In this document: piece after piece, positions 29,013 through 41,308 of the stretch | Position numbering within the stretch: the stretch's first letter is position 1 | How the letters are laid out: each line of letters begins with the position of its first letter | Assembly (NCBI GenBank): GCA_021234155.1 | Contig: JAJEKV010000039.1 | Span: 12,526,840 to 12,590,839, forward strand | Reading direction: 5' to 3' | DNA length: 64,000 nucleotides | DNA from: Isoetes taiwanensis | Lineage: Eukaryota; Streptophyta; Lycopodiopsida; Isoetales; Isoetaceae | The notes under the pieces: generated by a model | Database searches by the model: none | Seen by the model: only the letters and a program-made list of their open reading frames with translations | Told to the model about the DNA's origin: nothing | Translations under genes and position numbers: made by a program

Positions 29013-32000
29013 CTACTCCTCCATTACGTCATCACTGTCCAGATCCACCAACTTCATTTTCTTTACACTGGGTTGCTGTGTCTTATTAGATGGAACTTGT
29101 ATGAGTATGTCCGATTTCACACCAGTAGCTGCATTTACCAGCCCTCCATTTTTCACTACATTGTACTGCAACTCCTTTGCCCCATGTTTTGCATCAATAT
29201 ATACGGTACAGTTTTCATCAATTTCGTCTGCAATAAGCATTTTGGAAAGCTGTGTTACTACTTTCCTCTCCAACCAACGCCGCAATGGTCGGGCACCATA
29301 AACCTGCAGACAGTAATTACTTGTGCTATAAGCAAAAATAGCGATAAGAAACTTGAGCTATGCAACAAACAATGAAGACCACACTTACGGGATCATACGC
29401 TTCAGCAAGAACTAAATCAAGGGCTGCATCTGTCACAGCAAGAGCAATTCCCCGTTCAGCGAGGCGCAGGGCAACATCATGCATTTGCAGCCGGGCTATC
29501 TTCCTCAACTGCTCATGAGACAAAGGATGAAAGACAACAATTTCGTCTAAACGATTAAGCAATTCTGGTCTGAAATTTCTTCGCACCTGTCAAAAACTGA
29601 TGGTTAATGAATCCGCATGCAAAAGGCAAGGAAACAAGTAGTAAGGACAGGAGAAACATACTTCGTGCATGACTTTATTTTTGGCATCTGCCATTGTGTT
29701 TTGGCCAAGCAAAGCTGATAACAAATGTTCTGCTCCAAGATTTGAGGTCAAAATTATTACGCAATTTGAGAAGTTGACTGTTCTGCCTTGACCATCAGTA
29801 AGTCTCCCTTCATCTAAAACTTGAAGGAAGGTGTTAAACACAGCACTGTGTGCTTTCTCAATTTCATCAAACAGCACTACACTATATGGACGTCTTCGTA
29901 CAGCCTCCGTCAACTGCCCAAATTCCTCATGGCCAACATATCTGAAATAAAAATAGGTAAATAACTAATGCATCTACACAAACTCCAGCTGCCAGTTAAG
30001 CAAACCTCAAACAACTTCATGACAGAACAAATGTTGTGCTAGAAGCTTACCCAGGGGGAGCACCAATCAGTCTTGCAACAGAATGTTGTTCCATATACTC
30101 TGACATATCAATCCGCACAAGTTGTTTATCATCATCAAATAATTGCTCTGCCAGAGCCTTTGCTAATTCTGTTTTACCAACACCAGTTGGACCAAGAAAG
30201 AGAAAAGATCCTACAGGCTGTGTATCACGGCCCAATCCTGCCCGGGACCGAAGCACGGCTTCTGCCACTGCTTGAACTGCTTCATCCTGGCCAATGACAC
30301 GCTGATGAAGGCGCTCTGCAAGGCCCATTAACCGCTGTTTTTCATTTTGACCAAGCCTCGTAACAGGTATACCAGTCCAACGGCTAACCACCTGGCAACC
30401 AACGTATACATACAGTTCAGCTGAAAATTCGGTTATGACATCTGATCACGACATCATACTAAGCCGTTAACCAGCTATTTATACTGATTGAGGTCTATTT
30501 ATACTGATTGAGCTCTAATTGAGGTCTGATTGACATCTGATCACAACATCATACTAAGTGGTTAACTATCTAGTTATACTAATTGAGGTCAGTTCTGCAG
30601 CCCAGTCTGCTAATATGGCAACATGTAAAGTAGTCCTTTGTTATGCCCTATGGTTACTATTATGTTCCTCTTAATGGTACTATTTACAAGCATTATATTT
30701 CCCATTTGAAATCTCTTATTAATGTAAGATATCCACAACATATCCACATAATTTCCAGTGCTTACCTCAGCAATTTGATCTGGTCCAACAGTCTCTGTGA
30801 GCATGGTACTTTCATCAGTCTCAGACTCAAACTTCTTGATCGCCTGGTCAATTTCTTGAAGTGCTCCATAACGTATGTCTGCTGCTCGAGCAAGATCCAT
30901 TCTCCTCTCAGCTTCCTGCAAATTAACTTGCAGTTCTTCTCGTTTTTGCTTTAAACGACGGATCTCATCCACTCTTTGCTTCTCTCTTTGATACTTCATC
31001 TTCAATGGCTGTAACTTGTCTCTTAAATCATCTAGCTCTTGGCGAACCTGTTTATATGAAATAAGTTATTATACCCTTCCCTACCAAAACATAAAGGACT
31101 TAATCATGCTTTGAATTTTTACGTACCTCTACAAGTCTAGCTTTGCTAGCCTTGTCCTTCTCTTTTTCTAATGCGTGTACCTCAACTTCAAGTTGGATGC
31201 GTCTGCGTTCCAAATTGTCAATCTCTTCAGGTTGACTATCTAGTTGTACTCTAACATTAGCACAAGCTTCATCAACGAGATCAATTGCTTTATCTGGTAG
31301 AAAACGACCTGCAAAAACCAGAAAAAAAAAACATTAAAAATCATATACAATAATGAAATCCCTCCCCTAACATGCAAGATTACACACCCGTGATGTATCT
31401 ACTAGAAAGTTGGGCTGCAACAACAAGAGCACGATCCATAATCCGCACTCCATGATGCCCTTCATATTTTTCTTTCAACCCTCGCAAAATGCTTATTGTA
31501 TCTGGAATGCTTGGCTCCGCAACATAGACCTGCACACCACCACCGCAATCAACAACTTAGATTTTGAAACAGGCATACTCAAGTGAACGGGCATTTGAAA
31601 TTCATTAAAGTATTACAGCATACCTGTTGGAAGCGACGCTCAAATGCTGCATCTTTTTCTACATATTTTCGGTACTCTTCTAGTGTGGTTGCACCAATAC
31701 ACCTTAGCTGGCCCCTTGCAAGCATCGGTTTGAACAAATTTGCAGCATCCATGGATCCTTCTGTCCGACCTGAAAAACAAAGTTGTCCCAATATGACTTA
31801 CAATCAGCTTCAGTAATAAGAACCAAACACATGCAATACCAAAAAGGGAAAGAAAGAGATCCTTACCTGCTCCAAGAACAAGATGGATCTCATCAATGAA
31901 CAAAATAACCTTGCCTTCGGCATCCTCCACCTCTTTCAACACAGCCTTCAGCCGTTCCTCAAATTCACCCCTATACTTAGCTCCAGCAATCAGGGCTCCC

Positions 32001-32845
32001 ATATCAAGTGCTATAACTCGGACATCCATAAGATTACTAACAACATGAACAAAAAAAATATAAGACAATCATTAAAACAAAGAGAAGAATTATTTTCAAG
32101 CATTAACACAAAGAGAAGAATTCTGCACATGCATAAAGAAAGACAAAAGTACATACCTAGGAACATCTCCTCGAACAATCCTCTGTGCTAAGCCCTCAAC
32201 TACGGCCGTCTTTCCAACACCAGGCTCACCAATTAAAACCGGATTATTTTTTGTTCTACGTGATAAAATCCGAACAACCCTTCTAATTTCATCATCCCTT
32301 CCAATAACAGGATCCAACTTCCCTGCCTGTTCCACCAAATCTCTCCCATATTTCTTCAATGCATCAAAATTAGTATCTCCTGTTGCATTTTCTACCTTTC
32401 CTGTGCCTCTAAGCTTCTCAAGAACAGATTTAACCTTAGCCACGCTAAGACCAGCCTCTTTGAAACAATCACCGATCTGGGAATCTTCCAACACCGCCAA
32501 AATCAACTGATCAACACCAAGATAAGAATCCCCTTTGCTTTTCTGTGCACTTTGAGCCCTTCTGATTACCTTAATGAGAGCAGTATTTGCAGGAACTTCA
32601 TCTGGAGCTGGAGACTGGGATGGGAGCTTTTTCAGGTATCGCTTGAGAACCCTTTCAAGCGAATTTACAGCATCTTCATTATCCGCTGCAGTGGTTACTG
32701 CCTGCCGAAGAAGACCGCCTTCATCAGAAAGCAAGGATATGGCAAGATGCAAAGGAGTATATTGTGCATGTCCATTTGAAACTGCAAGCTCTTGCCCTGC
32801 TGCAAGAGATTCGTTCGTCTTGTGGGTAAAGCGCTCAGGATTCAT
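29013..32845 (-). CDS. CLPB1/HSP101: Cytosolic HSP101/ClpB disaggregase, 10 exons, intact
   Basis: Exons on the minus strand: 32845-32157, 32036-31867, 31769-31624, 31529-31388, 31308-31127, 31047-30766, 30391-30051, 29941-29662, 29586-29389 and 29303-29013. All junctions are GT-AG and phases agree, giving 906 residues, close to the 911 of Arabidopsis HSP101. It opens [17 protein letters not shown], with no transit peptide, so it is cytosolic/nuclear. A Clp N domain is followed by NBD1 with Walker A GEPGVGKT (206-213) and [13 protein letters not shown] coiled-coil M domain spans about 400-530 (exons 5-6). NBD2 has Walker A GPTGVGKT (604-611), SNLGAEHLL and PELLNRLDE. The C-terminus is acidic ([10 protein letters not shown]). 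With Hsp70 it threads proteins out of aggregates and is needed for acquired thermotolerance. Heat-shock elements lie upstream. Intron 6 holds an internal imperfect duplication (about 30440-30590). Confidence 0.97.
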
Positions 32846-32872
32846 AGCTCCAATTGCTCAAAATTTCTAAAA

Positions 32873-32901
32873 TTCAAGAAAAAGTAAGGCCGATTCAAGA
32901 A
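32873..32901. promoter_or_regulatory. Two TTCnnGAA heat-shock half-element pairs near the HSP101 start
   Basis: TTCAAGAA occurs at 32873-32880 and 32894-32901, 28-56 bp upstream of the ATG. Each is a two-unit HSE. They probably lie in the leader, so function is uncertain. Confidence 0.4.
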
Positions 32902-33057
32902 CCACAAAACCTAAAATTCAAAAAGTGTATTCGTTGAAGCAAATCCAATGCCAATTGTAGGTTAGATAGGCTGCAATTGCCAATAAGAAGCAAGATCAAT
33001 GTCGATTGTGTGATGGGTGTGCTTGTAGGTTGGATATTTGAACAACTGCAATTCTGC

Positions 33058-33065
33058 TTCCGGAA
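33058..33065. promoter_or_regulatory. HSE dimer TTCCGGAA
   Basis: A palindromic two-unit heat-shock element about 215 bp upstream of the HSP101 ATG, 37 bp from the three-unit site. Confidence 0.55.
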
Positions 33066-33101
33066 GCATCTCGATAATCCTGAAACAAATGATCTCGGCG
33101 C

Positions 33102-33114
33102 TTCCAGAACATTC
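33102..33114. promoter_or_regulatory. Three-unit heat-shock element upstream of HSP101
   Basis: TTCCAGAACATTC is a perfect TTCnnGAAnnTTC element, the canonical trimer-binding site of heat-shock factors, about 257 bp upstream of the ATG. Its position in front of an HSP101 gene supports heat induction. Confidence 0.8.
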
Positions 33115-33185
33115 GGGAGGACACTTTGGCAAACAAATAACACGACACGTGGTATACTATCAGCAATTAAAACAATCAATCAATA

Positions 33186-33356
33186 TTAATTTGGGATTTT
33201 CGGGTTTGAAAGAAAAAGTTTTTGGAATTTTCTTAAGGCGATTTCCCTATGGTTTCGTGGAATTTGGTATTGTTAATTTGGGATTTTCGGGTTTGAAAAA
33301 AAAAGTTTTTGGAATTTTCTTAAGGCGATTTCCCTATGGTTTCGTGGAATTTGGTA
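33186..33356. repeat. 87-bp tandem duplication upstream of HSP101
   Basis: Two copies start at 33186 and 33273 and differ at about one base. Each holds GAATTTTC (a GAAnnTTC two-unit HSE, at 33225-33232 and 33312-33319), so the duplication doubled a weak HSE. Confidence 0.9.
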
Positions 33357-34761
33357 GCCGGAAGAAATTTTCGATCTCCAAAAATCAGGAAAAAATATTT
33401 TTATGATTCAAATTGGGCCGATTTTGAAAAATTCGCAGCGCCCCTTTCTCTCGCATGCATCCGACCTGTGCGCTGGAAGGCAGTGCATGCACGTTTGAGG
33501 ATGGTTTCCAGGCTAAATCTTGATGTATAAGTGAGCATACGATTGCCTGCAATAGACCGCAAGGTGAATGGTAAGAGGTTGCAGCTCCTTAGGTTTTTTA
33601 CCGGCTTATTTGGCTTACTTGGTCTGTTTACGGATTATTGCTCACAGGATTTTCAGGTTTTCAAGAAGCCAATAGATGAAATTGGAGCTCTCAACCATCA
33701 TTGCACAAGCCAGCTTTTATTTACGAAAGGGCTAAAGAAGAAAGGGCTAAAGAATTGACTGGGAATCCTGGGGTAAAAGACATTGTTGCAAGAAGGTGAG
33801 AATATATTCTCTCTTAGAGGTGATGTAAGAGCGGTTAGCTACAGTTTGATATTCCTTTGGAAGATAATGGGCATACATACATTTCATAGCAATAAATGGG
33901 CTCTATTTGTGTTCTCATTGGAAAAAGGGAAGTTGGTGTTTCTTAGTTCATCTCTATGTCCATTTATGGAAGGTATGCTAAACCAAGATAGAGATATACG
34001 ATTTTTTTTCCATTTAGGGAAGGTATGCTAAATTGACTAGGTGAACATTTTGAATATGTTCCTCCCATTCTCATTCTATTACAAGTCAATGGAATTCATG
34101 GAAGAGTTTGGTTTCTAGAATATTTGTTTTGATATTATTGTTCTCTATCATTTTTCCAGAGAACAAGCTCGGCCATGAAGAGAGGTTTTTACTGGAATTC
34201 AGCACTAAGCTCGGCCATGGAGGTTTTCTTTGGAACTAAGCACTAGGCAAACTGGGGCGTGTATGATTAGAGGAATCTTCCACAATCTGCTCCAGACTTC
34301 CTACCCAGGTGGAGAAGGTAGATATCTTATATGCTTCTATCCGTGAGTACTTGATTATATTGTGATGATGGACCAAGCCTGGATTTAATTCTTCATTATT
34401 TGTTTGCAATATGATTTTGCTCGAGGTTGCAAACAATAGATAGATTTATTTCTTATACATGATTTTAACACAGGAGTAGCTAAAACGACCAGTATGTCTT
34501 AAGACATTGGGTGGCATGTGCAAAACCAAATCCATGCTTGGACTTATGTAGATAACAGATGAATATGAAGTTGTAGAACTTAGTATATCTAATATCTTAG
34601 AGATGCTTTCATGGCCATACATCCATCATAATTACTTCTGTTTGGTTAGCTTCCATAGCATTGGATTCAGTTCTTGATTTTCCTGCGTTGCATCTTCATC
34701 GATTTTCCTGCGTTGCATCTTCATCAGTCCAGGCAGGCAGATTGGCATATTTGAGGCTTAC
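33357..34761. other. Intergenic DNA
   Basis: No gene supported. It includes a small tandem repeat of TTTTCCTGCGTTGCATCTTC (about 34678-34724) and a repeated CTCGGCCATG segment (about 34170-34220). Confidence 0.4.
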
Positions 34762-35597
34762 AGTTGCTTGCCTCTTCTCTCTATATGTTGCCCCTTTTCT
34801 TTGTATGCTCTCTGAGGCAGAAGCCCTAATGTATGTTATCTATTACTGCTATGAATAATCTTTGACAGGTTGGAACAAGCACTTTAATGACAGGTTGGAA
34901 CAAGCACTTTAATGACAAACTTGGCAGCTTGGACCAGATGTACATGGTCCATAATGACCAGAGGCAATAGAGCCAGCAAATATTTAAGTATGCATCATCC
35001 TTTCTCTACAGTGACCGCATTTTTGTAATCATCCTTGGATTCTGGTTACCCACCAGCATGTTTGTTACATATCAATTCGTTTAACATCTCCTTGCATTAC
35101 ACACATAAATGTTTAGATTTTTACTCCTTACATCCAAGTTTTGTTCTCCATGAATGAACTGAAACCTCTGCACAAAATTAGTTGGCTTATAGTTGCTTGC
35201 CTCTTCTCTCTGTATGTTGATCCTTTTCTTTGTATGCTCTTTGAGGCAGAAGCCCTAATGTATGTTATCTATTACTGCTATGAATAATCTTTGACAGGTT
35301 GGAACAAGCACTTTAATGACAAACTTGGCAGCTTGAACCAGATGTACATGGTCCATAATGACCAGAGGCAATAGAGCCAGCAAATATTTAAGTATGCATC
35401 ATCCTTTTTGCAAATTGACCAGATTTTTGTAATCATCCTTGGATGCAAATTTACCCAACAGGATGTTTTTATATCAATTCGTTTAACATCTCCTTGCATT
35501 ACACACACAAATGTTTAGATTTTTACTCCTTCTTACATCCAAGTTTTGTTCTCCATGAATGAACTGAAACCTTTGCACAAAATTAGTTGGCTTATCT
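34762..35597. repeat. 429-bp tandem duplication
   Basis: AGTTGCTTGCCTCTTCTCTC begins at 34762 and again at 35191. The second copy lacks an extra 25-bp unit (GACAGGTTGGAACAAGCACT...) present twice in the first. No coding. Confidence 0.85.
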
Positions 35598-36828
35598 TTG
35601 TGCAACTAACGGAAATGTTTATTGCGTCTTTGGTCACTTTCTTGATGCAAAAGTTGGTAAGATTCTTGGATTGCAAGGCCTTTCTCTTCCATAGCACAAG
35701 CTCAAATCAGTATTTGATCCCTTTGAACAAATGCGAGAATGGGATTTTGGATGCGAATTTGAACATAATGTTTTAACCTTGGAAAAAGCCTGGAGATCCG
35801 AGCACTTCATGCATATGGCACCAATCAACTGCATGGTTTTCCTTTGATGTATGATTATAATCACTTGCTTTTATTTTTTCCTGCAGGTACTAATGCGGTT
35901 GTTATATAGCAGAGTTCTTCGTGCTGTATTTGTCCACCATGCGTCCTGCAATGATGCATGTGCCTAAATTGTTGATTTTACCATTGCGTTTGTTGCATTA
36001 CTAAAGGGTTGACACGTGTTCATTTCATTTCGATATTATCATCACTATCAAATTGGCACATGAGCTTCGGTTCGGTTTATTTTTCAAAACCTTGAAATAT
36101 TAATTTCTATTCACATCTATGCCTAAACTTTTAAAACAATTATGACAAAATAGCAAAATATATGAACAGTTATTGTATTAACGTAGATTGCAGTTATCAC
36201 CATGGTGTAAAATAAACAATGGTTTATTTAGGGTGCAACATTTATCATAGGTGTAATCAAACTTTTGAGTCATTCGCCATCTTGATTAATTAAATTAAAG
36301 CTAGCATACATCTCTTTAAAGTCATAGGATGCAAGTGCTAGCATAAAGTGTAAGACATCTCTGCAAAAATATTTACAGTTATAGTTTAACTGTCCTTGCA
36401 GACACCATGGTTTATTACATGATGGTTTATTACATGAACATTTTATCCCACTGCATCAAACTTAAAGATTCGCCTTCTGCATGTATATTGTAACAAGTGT
36501 CCAAATTCAAGAAAAAGTATATTGAAAAATAAGTGTTTTAATTGTCAACGGCGCAAAACTACTCCATTCAAATGCCACTTGATCGTAATAGAACGAACTA
36601 ATACAACCATTTTCTACAACTTCGACACATAGTTATTATAAAATGGATCACACCTTAGAGAATCCCTACAAATCGAATCTCTCTATTTACAGGCGTCTAA
36701 CAATCACATTATAAGCTTTTGAAGTCTTTATTACTTGGCAAACTCTATTTTCTTATATTATCAGAGAAAATAGAGTTGTTAAAGCCCGACAACGCTGGGC
36801 ACCATAACTAGTATCTATCTAATTTATT
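35598..36828. other. AT-rich intergenic DNA
   Basis: Nothing recognised beyond short chance frames. Confidence 0.4.
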
Positions 36829-36960
36829 AGCAGGTGCCTAACCCGAGGTGACCGATTTACTGCGATTCTAGTTATGCCACATAGGCCAAATTGATTCTAT
36901 GCCGTTAAATCTGTCTATTTTTACATCTATGGTTAGAAAAATTAGAAAGTAAAGAAAATT
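36829..36960. repeat. Dispersed repeat, copy 1
   Basis: TATTAGCAGGTGCCTAACCC through AGTTATGCCAC and on to TTAGAAAAATTAGAAA matches 53669-53810 with small indels. It is probably a MITE or solo fragment. It ends just before the galacturonokinase pseudogene. Confidence 0.6.
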
Positions 36961-36983
36961 CCATTTCGCATGGTTTTTCGGAG

Positions 36984-37620
36984 ATGCCTGCGATGGCGAT
37001 CCGTCGTCGTATCTCGGCCTCATGGCCATCGATGGACCATCTTCAAACTCTCAAACAAGCCGCAAGAGAAGCAAATTTTCTAAATTCTGAAGGTCTGAAA
37101 TTTGTCGCTTCCCCCTATAGGGTTTGTCCCTTGGGCGCCCACATTGATCATCAAGGCGGCTCGGTGACGGCAATGGACTGCTTTAAATTTGTAACAGATC
37201 AAGCTCAGATCCATGCAATTCGAATGAGAGGTAAGCTTTTCATTTTCTGATGCTGCAATGGTAGATATGGCATCAACGTTAAAGGAAAAGGTTTTGAAAG
37301 AAACTCTTCAAGAAAATGCAAGTGGGGAATTTATGCCCTTGATGTTGTGTATGCGCTTTTGGTTCGAGGATTGCCTCAGTAAAGGGATCTGTGGAATTGT
37401 AGATCGGGGAGATGGCTTCCATGGTTGTGGCGTTAGTTCCTCTGCAGCTACAGGTATTGCACTTCTTATGGCTCTTGAATAAGCAAATGGAATTTGTGTA
37501 TCTATTGAAGAAAATATCGAGCTAGATCGCTTGATTGAGAATGGGTATCTAGGGTTATGCAATGGAGTTTTGGATTAGTCTGCAATACTACTGTCTTGCT
37601 GAGGGAGTCTCACCTTGATA
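36984..37620 (+). pseudogene. Galacturonokinase (GHMP kinase) pseudogene, 5' part
   Basis: The ATG at 36984 leads to SASWPSMDHLQTLKQ and then the GHMP-kinase signature SPYRVCPLGAHIDHQGGSV, diagnostic of galacturonokinase, which phosphorylates D-galacturonate in cell-wall sugar salvage. The ATP-binding loop GCGVSSSAATGIALLMALE and IENGYLGLCNGVLD follow, with no introns. Lesions: a frameshift and deletion near 37190-37260, another near 37325, TAA at 37480, TAG at 37576 (Gln position) and TGA at 37600. Absence of introns across this length suggests a processed copy, although no poly(A) tail is visible. A LINE interrupts it after about 37620. Confidence 0.9.
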
Positions 37621-40092
37621 AGGTGCAAGGATAGATCACATGCTATTTGACCTCAGTTGCCATGTGACAGAACCTCGGGTCTTAGATGGTTTCAAAGCAA
37701 AATTGAAACTAAACTATGCATTGCAGGAGAAATATGAGGAATATCTGGAAGATCTTTTGCAAACAACAAGTTGGGCGGTAACATCGAAGCTGATTCAAAT
37801 AAGTTCTCTGATTTGTTATTATCTACTGCAGCCAAGGTGTTTAGATATTCCAGCCAAAGAAAGTCTCGGTGTAATGGTTGGTGGGATGGGGAATGCCAAC
37901 TTGCTCGCTCTAAATTACCCAAAGGTCAGATCTTTAAACCCAAATGGTACAAGTCACTCATTAGGCGTAAAAGAGAGCCTATTTTTTCACGAAGGCAATC
38001 TCAACTTGGGCGTGTGGCTTGGTTCACATCCTCGCACTTTCCCGGAAGGTGCTTAAAGGTAATAGCCCAGTGACCCCTTTGGATCTGAAGCATTGTTACA
38101 GCTTGGTTCGTGGGCTGTATTTTGTGGAAAATGCAAGCACTATGGAAGATCCGCAAGTGGATTGAGATATATTCACGGAAGAAGAAGTGTCAATGAGGCT
38201 CGATGACATGAGTAATGGTAAGGCAAAATGGATCTCCGGGGTTGAGCATGGAACTATTGAAATGGGGATTAAGCTTCGACTTTACAGATCACAACAAAGC
38301 TATTGAATGATGCAAATGAAATTTGGTCTTCCTAAGGCTTGGCGAGAGAATAGAGTGATTCCCATTCACAAACACGGAGACAAGAAGATTGTCACTAACT
38401 ACGTAACTATTCGATTGGAAGCATATTCTCTAAACTTTTGGGTAGTCTTTTGGAGAATAAGCTCAACGTTTGGGCTGATGAGAATGGCAAGAGGGCAAGA
38501 GGTCAGCTGGTTTTAGACACCAAACACAATACCTTGGACCATATTTTGGTATTACGACAATCGTTGAGAAGGCCAAAGATCCTCGTAAATCTCTATATCT
38601 AGCATTTATAGATTTTTCAAAGGCATTTGATAAAGTTCCGAGGAAAGACTTGGGTGCGGGATGGATTATTTAGGTGTACCTCCTTCGTGGAAGGGGGTCA
38701 GCTTGGTTATATGAGGAAGTAATCATAAAACTCTCTTTGGACTTGAGCATAGAGATACAGAGCACTATAGGAGTCCGTCAGGGGTGTCCTTTGTCGCCTA
38801 CCCTTTTCGGTTGTATATAGATCAGCTTGAGGATTGGTTGCGGGGAGAGATGCATGTTTGGCACTAATTTTGGAGATTATGTACTTGTTTGTTATTATAT
38901 GCCGATGACATTGTGCTATCGGGTGACACTCGGACATATTACAGTACACTTACATCACGGCTTCATTTTGTGATGCAAAGCAAATGTCAAGAACTTAAAG
39001 AAAACAAAAATTATGGTTGTTGGAACTATGCAGAGGCCTACCTTTTTGTACAAAGACGAGGCCCTAGAAATAGTGGATCATTATAAATATCTAGGGTTGG
39101 AAATTTCAGCCAATTATAAATGGCATGAATGCTTGAAGAGACGAGTGACTGGTGGTAAGGCAGCCCTATATAGTATGCTGGCTAAATGCCATAAGGCCTC
39201 TTTGACAGATTGGGGTCTAAAGAAGATGCTGTTCAAAACGCTTGTGCAAACAATCATTCTTTATGGGTCACCAATTTGGGGGCCATATTTGTCACTCAAG
39301 CAGTGGACGCAGGTTGAAGCAGTGTTGAAAGCTTTTATACGGGAAGAATTGGGCATAAAATGCCAGATCCCATATGCTTTACTGTTAGCGGAGACAGGTC
39401 TGATTCCATTAGAGGTGGAAGCCTTATTTCAAACAATAAACTTTGTTAATAGAGTCCGCAGTCTAGATGCTACTAGGCTACCTCAAATAGCTTTGAATAT
39501 TTCTGCAGAGTGTGGATGGTACCACAAGGTACTTGAATGGGCAGAGAAATGGGGTATAACTGAAGCAAATTGGCCAAGCACTGCTATAGGTGCCAGGGAT
39601 CTCATACAAACAGTGGCTGTGGCGAAATTGTGGGCTAATAAGGGTTCGCGGATGATTTCTTATATTTCCGAAGTAAACCAGATGGTAATATACTCAGACC
39701 AAGAATATCTGAAGGCTGATATCCCTAGGTTTCTGAAACAGCTGATTGCAAGATACAGGATCAGCTCTCACAAGCTACGTGTGGAAACGGGAAGATGGTA
39801 TGGGATTCCTAGAGAAGATAGACTCTGTACTCTATGTGATTGCAATCAGATCGAGGATGAAAACCATGTATTTGTTGGCTGCCCTGCATATGAGGAGATT
39901 AGAATCAAACATGGTATCCATTGTTCTAATTTTCAATCCCTGTTTGACATGGATCCTAAAGTAGTAGGTTATTACATTAGAGATGTTGATTCATACCATT
40001 CTATGTTGTTGAAATTGTAAAGTACTTTTCGCTCCATGACCTTCAAGGTCCTAAGTGGGCGTGATCAATACATTACATTACATTACATATTA
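37621..40092 (+). mobile_element. 5'-truncated LINE inserted in the galacturonokinase pseudogene
   Basis: It begins with the end of the endonuclease domain (SDHMLFDLSCHV reading, about 37630) and a WWDGECQLAR segment typical of plant LINEs between endonuclease and RT. The RT is badly broken (about 38160-39000) but keeps LLYADDIVLSG at about 38893, with the catalytic YADD. From 39013 a clean 335-residue frame covers the thumb region and a zf-RVT finger (CTLCDCNQIEDENHVFVGC), stopping at 40018. The element ends with a (TACAT)n tail at 40069-40088. The kinase reading resumes right after it, proving insertion. Confidence 0.92.
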
Positions 40093-40667
40093 CCCTGCAG
40101 CTGCATTAGAGCAAAGGTATAAAATCTTGCTTGCTTTTCCAGGGCTCCAACATTCCCTTGTTAGCAAACCTGGATATAACATGAGAGTAGCAGAATGCAA
40201 GGAGGCAGCCAAGGTTTTGTTGAAGGCTGTTGGAAGGAAAGGGGAAGAACCGCTTGTTGAAGAATATATTGCACACAAGAACAAGCTTGATGGAGATCTG
40301 GCTAAAAGGGCTAAGCATTTTTTCACTAAAAATAGTCGTGTTGAACAAGGGATCAGAGCTTGGGCAGCAGGGGATCTGGAATCCTTTGGAAGGCTGATGT
40401 GTGCCTCTAGAAGGAGTTCCATAGATTGTGAGCCTCTGATTGATTTGTGGTGGATTTTGGTAGCAACTCCTGGTGTTTTTGGAGCTAGGTTTAGTGGAGC
40501 AGGTTTTAGGGGTTGCTGCATGGGCCTTGTTGCTACAAATCTTGCGGAAACGGCAGCAAGATCAATTGAAGAAAAATACAGGAACCGAATTATCCAGAAA
40601 TCTTCCAATTGGGAAAGCAGTAGTTCTCTTGGAATCTGCAGATGGGGCAGGTTTAGTTCTAGATTAG
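40093..40667 (+). pseudogene. Galacturonokinase pseudogene, 3' part
   Basis: It resumes with LEQRYKILLAFPGLQHSL, NPGYN-like KPGYNMRVAECKEAAKVLL and the GHMP C-terminal motif GVFGARFSGAGFRGCC. A one-base frameshift near 40600 moves the end (GKAVVLLESADGAGLVLD) to another frame with a stop at 40665. Less decayed than the 5' part. Confidence 0.92.
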
Positions 40668-41308
40668 CGACAGCAAGTCAAATCCCTCTTTCTGCATGTA
40701 TAGATGATTATTCATAACCATTTACTCTGAGATTAAGAATCAGAGGATCATATATTGTGATCAAAGCATCTTCAAACTTGTTGGCTGGTAAGAATGAGAT
40801 AAATAATGTTAGCCCCTATCATAAATATGTGCCATATGAATTATAAATTATGATGGCCAATTATTGTTTGCCTTGCAAACCATATTAAGTGTTCCTGTTT
40901 TAGAATCTAACACCTGCACCTGGCAATGTAAAGATAAACCCTTAAGATTTTGAGCTTTCAATTTGATCTCTGCACGGGAGTTTTATCTTTTTTCTTGCAT
41001 TCAAAGAAGTTCAGGTGCATGTCTTTGACAGAGTGAAATAATAAAAGATCCAGTCCTATTTTGTTCTCCATCTTTCTGCGACTACATCTCTTGAATTCTA
41101 CAAGTAGATAACAAATTCTTCAGAATACATGTGTCATCGAGATGTACTATCTGTTTCTTGATTTTTAAAAAACCTGCATCTGTAATATGGTCTGGCATTC
41201 ATACACTACGCAGTGGGGTGGAATACATGTGTCATTATCTACTGTATTTTCTAGAGTTTGTTGGTCATTTTTATCTTTGCAAATGCTAAGTCAGATGTGT
41301 CATTGCAG
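40668..41308. other. Intergenic DNA
   Basis: No gene or repeat recognised. Confidence 0.4.

Noticed and set aside
34860-35880. Short exons of a spliced gene in the 429-bp duplication
   Set aside because: Some AG/GT pairs occur but no conserved coding frame survives in both copies.
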